The notes beneath the pieces were generated by a model. It saw only the letters and a list, made by a program, of their open reading frames with translations, did not search any database and was not told where the DNA came from. DNA of 11,822 nucleotides from contig CALGGY010000098.1 of assembly GCA_937915785.1 (NCBI GenBank), positions 1-11,822 of the forward strand, in the 5' to 3' direction. This document shows, piece after piece, positions 5,550 to 11,822 of the stretch. The position numbers and the translations under genes are program-made. Position 1 is the first letter of the stretch, and every line of letters begins with the position of its first letter. Source of the DNA: an uncultured Bacteroidales bacterium (lineage in GTDB: Bacteria; Bacteroidota; Bacteroidia; Bacteroidales; P3).

Positions 5550-7973
5550 ATGGAAAACCAGCAGATAGCACTTGCCGAAAACTACATACGACACACCGGC
5601 ACCTCGGTGTTCCTTACCGGAAAAGCCGGCACAGGAAAAACCACCTTTCTGCGCCACATCGTGGAAACGTGCAGCAAACGCTTTGTGGTGGTGGCACCAA
5701 CAGGTGTGGCGGCCATCAATGCCGGCGGCGTTACCATACACTCGTTTTTCCAACTGCCCCCATCGGCGTACCTGCCCACTGTGAAAGGATTCTACTCCGA
5801 ATACTCGCTGCCCGAAAACAAACACAACATCCGCAAAAACAAAATAAAAATTCTCCAAAGTCTTGACCTTCTGATAATTGACGAAATAAGCATGGTACGT
5901 GCCGACCTGCTTGACGCCATCGACGACCGCCTGCGCACCTACCGCCGCAACGACAAACCCTTTGGCGGCGTGCAACTGCTTATGGTTGGCGACCTTTACC
6001 AGCTTCCGCCCGTGGTGAAAGACAACGAATGGCAATACATGCGGCAGGTGTACTCGTCGCCATTCTTTTTCGAAAGCAAAGCCTTCAAACGGCTCAACTA
6101 CATATCCATAGAGCTCACGCACGTATACCGCCAAAACGAAACCGAGTTTGTGGAAATACTGAACAGCATACGCCAAAGCCGTCCCACCGCCGAAATAATT
6201 GACCGGCTAAACTCCAGACACATACCCGATTTCGACCCCGACGACAGCCAAAAATACATACGCCTTACCACCCACAACGCACAAGCCAACGACATAAACC
6301 AGCAAAAACTGGACCGTCTGCCAGGCGAAAAACACACTTTCGAAGCCGAAATAACAGGCACTTTCCCCGAATACATGTACCCCACCGACGAAAACCTCGC
6401 GCTGAAAAAAGGCGCCCAAGTGATGTTTGTTCGCAACGACCCGAGCCCCGACAAACGCTATTACAACGGGAAAATTGTAGTCATTTCCGGCATCGGCGAT
6501 GACCACCTGCAGGTATCCGAACCCGACGGCACCACTTTCGATGTGGAACCCATCACGTGGGAAAACACCAAATACGAGCTCAACGAAGAAAGCAAAGAGA
6601 TAGAAGCCGTGGTGGACGGCACTTTCAAACAGCTGCCGCTGCGCCTTGCGTGGGCCATCACCATACACAAAAGCCAAGGCCTCACCTTCGACCACGCCAT
6701 CATCGACGCCGGCAGAGCCTTTGCCTTCGGGCAAACATACGTGGCCCTGAGCCGCTGCCGAACCCTCGAAGGGCTGGTGCTGAAAACCCCCGTCTCGGAA
6801 AACAACCTCTTCAGCGACAACTGCGTGAAAACCTTCACCAACAACATTCCCAGCCCCGAATCCGCCCAAAAGCAATACCAAACCGACCTTTCGCAATACT
6901 ATTTCGGCAAACTGCACGAACTCTTCGATTTCGGCGAACTGCAAAAACTGCTTTCGCAGATGCACCGGCTGCTGTCGGTGGATCTGGCGGCGTCGCACCC
7001 ACAAAAAGCGTCATCGTTCGACAACAAAATCGAACGGCCCTTCTTCAACAACATAGTGTCCGTTTCGGAAAAATTCCACATGCAGTTGGCACAGCTGCAG
7101 GCCCAATGCGGCGGCAACACCGGCGACGCTTTTCTGCAAGAGCGTATCAACAAAGCCTCCGACTATTTCCTGAAACAAATGACCGAGCTCCGCACCAACT
7201 ACGCCAACTACCTGAACCTGAACATCAAAAACAAAGAAACCAAGAAACGCTACACCGAAATTTCCGAAAGCACCCGCAAGGCAATGGAATTAAAGAAAAC
7301 GCTTCTGAAAAACGCCCTGCGGGGATTCAGCGTGGAAAGCTACCACCGCACCACCACCAACTTTGTGCTTTCCGACAGCGACACCCCACAAAAAGCCCTC
7401 GTGCCAACGGTAAAACTGAACCCACACTCCGCCGAGTTCCTCGACATACTCCGCGACTGGCGCAGCGAACAATCCTTTGCCCACTCCAATTGTCCCCCAT
7501 TTTCGATACTCACCGAAAGCCAGATGGTGGAAATAGCTCAGAACCTGCCCGTTACCAAAACACAAATGATGGCAGTAAGCGGTTTTGGAAAACAAAAATT
7601 CGACGAATTAGGTCCCGAACTACTCAACCTGACACAAACTTTCTGCGAAGCCCACGGCATAAAAAAGAAAAAGCCCAAAGGCCAGTCGCTTACAGACACC
7701 CTTGAGCTGCTAAACCAAGGCCTCAGCCCCGAACAAACGGCCAAAGAGCGAGGGCTGGCACTTTCAACCATACAAGGGCACATAGCAAGGTTGATAGGCG
7801 AAGGCAGAGTGGAAGCCGGGAAATACATCGCGGACGAAGAGCTGAAAAAAATATCCGATTTTATCGCCGACAAAGAAACGATAAACTTAGCCGATGTTTA
7901 CGAACATTTTGGCGGAAAATACGACTATTTCCATATCCGCATAGCCATGGCCGTGACAGAGAAAAAGGCATAA
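5550..7973 (+). CDS. Pif1-like superfamily 1 DNA helicase with C-terminal HRDC-like and helix-turn-helix segments
   Basis: The N-terminal 430 residues of this 807-residue protein form an SF1B helicase core. It shows Walker A GKAGTGKTT at 24-32, motif Ia VVAPTGVAAINAGGVTIHSFF at 47-67, Walker B LLIIDEIS with D111/E112, motif III GDLYQLPPV at 147-155, and the motif IV Arg region HVYRQ at 191-195. Motif V (ITIHKSQGLTF, 370-380) and motif VI (YVALSRCRT, 397-405) complete it. Residues 430-620 are a mostly helical, charged linker that I do not recognise. Residues about 625-700 (FLDILRDWRSE..., then ILTESQMVEIAQNLPVTKTQM, VSGFGKQKFDELG) resemble an HRDC domain. Residues about 713-760 resemble the HTH_40 domain, also found at RecQ C-termini. 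Pif1-type enzymes are 5'-3' helicases acting on forks, R-loops and G-quadruplexes; that activity is inferred here. Repair or replication-fork maintenance is the likely role. The ATG at 5550 is 19 bases after the permease. Confidence 0.92.
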   Translation: MENQQIALAENYIRHTGTSVFLTGKAGTGKTTFLRHIVETCSKRFVVVAPTGVAAINAGGVTIHSFFQLPPSAYLPTVKGFYSEYSLPENKHNIRKNKIKILQSLDLLIIDEISMVRADLLDAIDDRLRTYRRNDKPFGGVQLLMVGDLYQLPPVVKDNEWQYMRQVYSSPFFFESKAFKRLNYISIELTHVYRQNETEFVEILNSIRQSRPTAEIIDRLNSRHIPDFDPDDSQKYIRLTTHNAQANDINQQKLDRLPGEKHTFEAEITGTFPEYMYPTDENLALKKGAQVMFVRNDPSPDKRYYNGKIVVISGIGDDHLQVSEPDGTTFDVEPITWENTKYELNEESKEIEAVVDGTFKQLPLRLAWAITIHKSQGLTFDHAIIDAGRAFAFGQTYVALSRCRTLEGLVLKTPVSENNLFSDNCVKTFTNNIPSPESAQKQYQTDLSQYYFGKLHELFDFGELQKLLSQMHRLLSVDLAASHPQKASSFDNKIERPFFNNIVSVSEKFHMQLAQLQAQCGGNTGDAFLQERINKASDYFLKQMTELRTNYANYLNLNIKNKETKKRYTEISESTRKAMELKKTLLKNALRGFSVESYHRTTTNFVLSDSDTPQKALVPTVKLNPHSAEFLDILRDWRSEQSFAHSNCPPFSILTESQMVEIAQNLPVTKTQMMAVSGFGKQKFDELGPELLNLTQTFCEAHGIKKKKPKGQSLTDTLELLNQGLSPEQTAKERGLALSTIQGHIARLIGEGRVEAGKYIADEELKKISDFIADKETINLADVYEHFGGKYDYFHIRIAMAVTEKKA

Positions 7974-8027
7974 GACACCCCCCCTCCCAAAAAAAAAACG
8001 CAGGTTTTAACAAATCCCGAAAAAAAC

Positions 8028-8055
8028 ATCAGTTTCGGCGGAAAAAACAACTGAT
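8028..8055. other. Inverted repeat in the helicase-queA gap
   Basis: ATCAGTT (8028-8034) and AACTGAT (8049-8055) are perfect 7-base inverted repeats around a 14-base loop. On the minus strand the hairpin is followed by a T run (A run at 8019-8026), so it would suit a minus-strand terminator, but no minus-strand gene is nearby. As a plus-strand terminator for the helicase gene it lacks a U-tract. The rest of 7974-8177 is AT-rich with nothing else that I can support. Confidence 0.35.
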
Positions 8056-8177
8056 TTGCCATACATATTTCGCAGGCTCTCCTATAAAAGAATAGACCTC
8101 CGTTTTTTTAAACAATATTTTTTCATCCGCAAAGCACTAATAATGTAACTTTTACGTTTATCGAAACGTTAAAACAC

Positions 8178-8208
8178 TTGACAAAGGATAATTTTTTTCG
8201 TATCTTTG
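8178..8208 (+). promoter_or_regulatory. Promoter of the queA-ispD unit (TTG-N20-TATCTTTG)
   Basis: A -33 TTG (8178-8180) stands 20 bases before TATCTTTG (8201-8208), a good match to the Bacteroidota primary promoter. Transcription would begin near 8214, giving a leader of about 55 A/T-rich bases before the queA ATG. Confidence 0.78.
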
Positions 8209-8268
8209 TAAAAAAAGAGTGTTTTTCACCCGTTTTTTTCAAGACAACAAAGAATAAAAAAACATATA

Positions 8269-9336
8269 ATGAAGTTACACGATTTCAAGTACACACTGCC
8301 AAAAGATTTGTTTGCAGAGCACCCATCCAAAGAACGCGACATGGCCCGACTGATGGTTTTGGACCGCAAAAGCGGCAAAATAGAGCACAAACTCTTTAAA
8401 GACATCATAGACTACCTCAACCCCAAGGATGTGCTTGTAGTGAACAACACCAAGGTATTCCCCGCGCTTTTGGAAGGCGTGAAAGAAAAAACCGACGCCA
8501 AAATCACCGTTTACATGCTGCGGGAGCTCAACGCCGAAACCCTGCTGTGGGACGTGATTGTGGACCCCGCACGTAAAATACGTATCGGCAACAAGCTGTA
8601 TTTTGGCAACGACAGCCTTGTGGCCGAAGTGATAGACAACACCACCTCGCGCGGTCGCACCGTGCGTTTTATGTTCGACGGTACCCACGACGAGTTCATA
8701 AGCACCGTTCGCAGCCTCGGCAAAACCCCGCTGCCCGACTTCCTGCTTGCCACACGCTCCGGCAACAACGCCAAAGAAGAACGCGAAGACAAAGAATACT
8801 ACCAGACCGAATACGCCCGCACCGAAGGCGCCGTGGCAGCACCCGCCGCAGGACTGCATTTCAGCAAAATACTCCTAAAACGACTCGAACTGAAAGACGT
8901 GCAGATGGCCGAAGTAACACTGCACGCCGGCTTCAGCAATTTCAAGCCCCTCGAAGTGGAAGACCTCTCCAAACACCGCATGGACTCCGAGGAGATGAAC
9001 ATCGACGAAAAAGCCTGCAACATAATAAACACCGCCAAAGCCAACGGTCGCAAAATCTGCGTGGTGGGCACCACCTCGATGAAAGCCGTGGAAACCGCCG
9101 TAACCACTCCGGGCGTGGTGAATCCCTATTCCGGCTGGACCAACAAATTCATCTACACACCATACAATTTCTCCATTGCCGACATGATGGTAACCAATTT
9201 CCACCCGCCAATGACATCCATGATGATAATGGCCGCCACCTTTGCCGGCTACGACCTGCTGATGGAAGCCTACCGTGTGGCAATTAAAGAGAAATACAAA
9301 TTCTACACCTACGGCGACGCCATGCTGATATTGTAA
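8269..9336 (+). CDS. queA: S-adenosylmethionine:tRNA ribosyltransferase-isomerase
   Basis: QueA transfers and isomerises the ribose of SAM onto preQ1 at the wobble base of GUN-anticodon tRNAs, giving epoxyqueuosine in the cytoplasm. The 355 residues cover the whole family length. Marks are the N-terminus FKYTLPKDLFAEHP with RLMVLDR (6-33), VVNNTKVFPALL (57-68), WDVIVDPARKIRIGNKL (94-110), PLPDF (154-158), and the hallmark YQTEYARTEGAVAAPAAGLHF (178-198). TLHAGFSNFKPLEVEDLSKHRMDSE follows at 217-241, then GTTSMKAVET (267-276), TNKFIYTPY (291-299), TNFHPPMTSMMIM (309-321) and YGDAMLIL at the end. The loop after PLPDF is a few residues longer than the usual PLPxYI-R segment, and several motif residues differ (for example PPMTS where LPxST is common), but the frame is intact. 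It has its own promoter and is followed 19 bases later by ispD. Confidence 0.95.
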   Translation: MKLHDFKYTLPKDLFAEHPSKERDMARLMVLDRKSGKIEHKLFKDIIDYLNPKDVLVVNNTKVFPALLEGVKEKTDAKITVYMLRELNAETLLWDVIVDPARKIRIGNKLYFGNDSLVAEVIDNTTSRGRTVRFMFDGTHDEFISTVRSLGKTPLPDFLLATRSGNNAKEEREDKEYYQTEYARTEGAVAAPAAGLHFSKILLKRLELKDVQMAEVTLHAGFSNFKPLEVEDLSKHRMDSEEMNIDEKACNIINTAKANGRKICVVGTTSMKAVETAVTTPGVVNPYSGWTNKFIYTPYNFSIADMMVTNFHPPMTSMMIMAATFAGYDLLMEAYRVAIKEKYKFYTYGDAMLIL

Positions 9337-9355
9337 ACACCACACTGTCAGCACC

Positions 9356-10030
9356 ATGGAACGCCATGTGATAATAGTGGCAGGCGGCAAAGGCCTGCGA
9401 ATGGGCAACAACATACCCAAACAGTTTCTTCCGCTCAACGGCAAGCCTATGCTAATGCGTACCATTGAGAGGTTACGCTCTTTCGACAGCCAGATGGCAA
9501 TAACGCTGGTGCTGCCGCAGAATCACCACCAACGCTGGCAGCTGCTGTGCCGCGACCATGGGTTCCGTCTGCCGCACCGCGTGGTTTATGGTGGCGAGGA
9601 ACGTTTCTTTTCTGTAAAGAACGCTTTGGCAACCATCCCAAACGGCGTGCTGGTAGGCATCCACGATGGCGTGCGCCCCTTTGTAAGCCATGCCACCATT
9701 GAAAACACCTTTGCCGCCGCCGAGCAATACGGCTGTGCCGTGCCCGCCGTGCCAAGCGCCGACAGTGTGCGTATTGGCACCGAAAACCAATCCACCCCAC
9801 TCGACCGAAGCAAAATATTTCTTGTCCAAACACCGCAATGTTTCCGCTCCGAGATTATAAAAGCCGCTTACAACACCCGTTTCGACCCGCTTTTCACCGA
9901 CGACGCCTCGGTGGTGGAGATTGTGCTGAAAAAAGAGATACACCTTACGCAGGGCAACCGCGAGAACATTAAAATAACCACACCATTCGACCTGCAGATA
10001 GCCGAACACATCTGCCAAAACACCCTTTAG
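9356..10030 (+). CDS. ispD: 2-C-methyl-D-erythritol 4-phosphate cytidylyltransferase
   Basis: IspD joins CTP and MEP to give CDP-methylerythritol in the non-mevalonate isoprenoid pathway. The 224-residue length is typical. The nucleotide-binding start VAGGKGLRMGNNIPKQF (8-24) includes R15 and K22, the catalytic pair of the family. It is followed by VVYGGEERFFSVKNAL (76-91), IHDGVRPFVS (102-111), QTPQCF (158-163), TDDASVVE (181-188) and GNRENIKITTPFDL (200-213), with K206 as the second phosphate-contacting Lys. All expected motifs are present, so it should be active. The ATG at 9356 starts 19 bases after queA with no promoter between, indicating co-transcription. The two functions are unrelated. 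Only 67 bases separate its stop from the convergent phosphorylase gene, and I see no strong terminator there. Confidence 0.95.
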   Translation: MERHVIIVAGGKGLRMGNNIPKQFLPLNGKPMLMRTIERLRSFDSQMAITLVLPQNHHQRWQLLCRDHGFRLPHRVVYGGEERFFSVKNALATIPNGVLVGIHDGVRPFVSHATIENTFAAAEQYGCAVPAVPSADSVRIGTENQSTPLDRSKIFLVQTPQCFRSEIIKAAYNTRFDPLFTDDASVVEIVLKKEIHLTQGNRENIKITTPFDLQIAEHICQNTL

Positions 10031-10097
10031 CACCCCACAGGCACCCAAATCATGCCATGTGGCAACAGTTGGTGAAAAATCGAAGAAAAAACGCTGC

Positions 10098-10979
10098 CTA
10101 CTGCATTGCCACCACCCTGTCCAACATGGTGGTAATCAGCTGTTTCATCTGCGGATGATAATCGTTGAGGAACTTGCCGGTAACGCGGTTGGCAATCACC
10201 AAGCAAACGGTTAAAGCATTGTGTCCCAATAGTTTCGATAGTCCGTATATGGCCGAAGTCTCCATCTCGAAATTGGTGATGCGGTGACCGTTACAGCTGA
10301 ACGATGAAAGTATTCCGTTGATATCGTGTATGGCTGTATGCAGCCTCAGCTGACGGCCTTGCGGACCGTAAAAACCGCAGGCAGTGGCAGTTATACCCTT
10401 CACACAGTCGAAAGCCAGAGCGTTGAGCAGTGAAGAACTGCTTTTCACAAGATAAGTCTTTTGGAACTGCGGCGGCAGGTTGGCATGACGCGCAAAAGCA
10501 TCGTTCATTTCCTTTTCGAAAAGAGCCTCGTCGTGTGCGTAGAAATTGAGCAGCCCGTCCAAGCCGAGGGCATACTCCGAAGCCACGAAACCGGCCACAG
10601 GTATATCGGCGTGCAAGGCGCCCGATGTACCGATGCGTATGAGGTTGAGTGTGCGGTGCGAGGCACGGGGCATACGTGTTTCGAGGTCGATATTAACTGC
10701 GGCGTCGAGCTCGTTCACCACAATGTCGATATTGTCGGTGCCCATGCCAGTGGAAATGGCAGTGATGCGTTTGCCTTTGTAAACACCTGTTACCGAGGAT
10801 ATTTCGCGGTTCGAGGTTTTATACTCCACCGTTTCGAAAAGTTCTTCGAACATTGCCACACGGCCCGGATCGCCGACCAAAAAAACGGTGTCGGCTATAT
10901 GTCCGTCGGTGAGGTGGATATGGTACAGACTGCCGTCGTCGGCCAAAACAAGCTCCGATGCTTTTAAATTGTTCTCCAT
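10098..10979 (-). CDS. Nucleoside phosphorylase, uridine phosphorylase-like (PNP_UDP_1 family)
   Basis: The 293-residue cytosolic enzyme is predicted to split nucleosides with phosphate into base and ribose-1-phosphate. Phosphate- and ribose-site marks match the Udp type: GDPGR at 36-40 (R40), STGMGTDNIDIVVNEL at 76-91, LIRIGTSGAL at 113-122 (R115, T118), FYGPQGR at 203-209 (Q207, R209, the place of the uracil-contacting FYPGQxR of Udp), and FEMET at 237-241 (E238, M239, E240). It is about 40 residues longer than E. coli Udp, mainly through an N-terminal extension and longer loops near 95-110 and 160-180. Uridine is the favoured substrate because of the Q207/R209 motif, but purine or mixed specificity cannot be excluded. 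The start at 10979 follows a TACCTTTG promoter element 32 bases upstream. It is convergent with ispD and divergent from the secreted-protein gene. Confidence 0.9.
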   Translation of the reverse strand: MENNLKASELVLADDGSLYHIHLTDGHIADTVFLVGDPGRVAMFEELFETVEYKTSNREISSVTGVYKGKRITAISTGMGTDNIDIVVNELDAAVNIDLETRMPRASHRTLNLIRIGTSGALHADIPVAGFVASEYALGLDGLLNFYAHDEALFEKEMNDAFARHANLPPQFQKTYLVKSSSSLLNALAFDCVKGITATACGFYGPQGRQLRLHTAIHDINGILSSFSCNGHRITNFEMETSAIYGLSKLLGHNALTVCLVIANRVTGKFLNDYHPQMKQLITTMLDRVVAMQ

Positions 10980-11011
10980 GTGTGAAAGATTTTATCGGTT
11001 ACTAATGTATG

Positions 11012-11019
11012 CAAAGGTA
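11012..11019 (-). promoter_or_regulatory. -7 promoter element (TACCTTTG) for the phosphorylase
   Basis: Read on the minus strand, TACCTTTG fits TAnnTTTG and sits 32 bases before the phosphorylase ATG. A TTTG at 11046-11043 is a possible -33 element, but the spacing (23) is long. This promoter points away from the one at 11132-11162. Confidence 0.65.
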
Positions 11020-11131
11020 CATTTTTTTTCAACATCATGATCCAAAAACGGGGAAAAAAAATTAGACAACCAAAAACTTTCTATATATCAACAAAATACA
11101 ACAAAAAAAACTCCCTGACAAACGATTTTTT

Positions 11132-11162
11132 TTTGAAAAAAAACATTTTTTTTGTATCTTTG
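11132..11162 (+). promoter_or_regulatory. Promoter of the secreted-protein gene (TTTG-N19-TATCTTTG)
   Basis: TTTG (11132-11135), 19 bases of spacer and TATCTTTG (11155-11162) make the best promoter match in the window. Transcription should start near 11168, leaving a leader of about 20 A-rich bases before the ATG at 11188. Confidence 0.8.
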
Positions 11163-11187
11163 CAACGAATTTTAAAAATAAATCACC

Positions 11188-11822
<635 letters not shown>

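Noticed and set aside
6557..7705. A 382-codon plus-strand frame inside the helicase gene.
   Set aside because: It is an out-of-frame shadow rich in Arg, Pro and His. The helicase frame contains motifs V and VI and the C-terminal domains across the same bases.
8070..8110. A T run after CTAT...ATAG as a terminator for the helicase gene.
   Set aside because: Only four base pairs form and the stem does not sit next to the T run.
10031..10097. A shared terminator between the convergent ispD and phosphorylase genes.
   Set aside because: The best hairpin is GCCA/TGGC with a two-base loop and no T run, so I cannot support it.

Overview
The window looks like ordinary chromosome from a member of the Bacteroidota, probably Bacteroidales. 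The main evidence is a repeated promoter element of the TAnnTTTG type (TATCTTTG at 3576, 4374, 8201 and 11155, and TACCTTTG on the minus strand at 11019). A-rich leaders without strong Shine-Dalgarno sequences, and protein sequences (QueA, SRP RNA, lipoprotein) that read like Bacteroidota versions, agree with this. Coding DNA is of moderate GC, while gaps between transcription units are very AT-rich with long A and T runs. No phage, transposon, CRISPR array or tRNA gene was seen.

Layout. Positions 1-3331 hold two minus-strand genes. One is a short UvrA-family ATPase whose 3' end is cut by the window edge; the other, upstream of it, is an O-antigen ligase/polymerase-type membrane protein. Positions 3332-4348 hold the small SRP RNA gene (ffs) behind a clear promoter, then a small NTF2-like lipoprotein gene and a terminator. 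Positions 4374-7973 form a two-gene unit: a DppB/OppB-type ABC permease and, 19 bases later, a Pif1-like helicase with C-terminal HRDC-like and helix-turn-helix segments. Positions 8178-10030 form another two-gene unit: queA (queuosine tRNA modification) and ispD (non-mevalonate isoprenoid synthesis), again 19 bases apart. A nucleoside (uridine-type) phosphorylase lies convergent at 10098-10979. Divergent from it, 11188 to the end is the 5' part of a secreted protein that runs into a pure AAC repeat (poly-Asn) at the window edge.

These are mostly housekeeping functions: protein targeting, tRNA modification, isoprenoids, nucleoside salvage, DNA repair/replication and envelope glycan. They do not form one pathway. 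I found no convincing new multi-gene system. The items most worth a second look are the unannotated-looking SRP RNA, the UvrA paralogue without a UvrB-binding domain, the domain fusion in the Pif1-like helicase, the insert in the lone permease, and the in-frame AAC tract.
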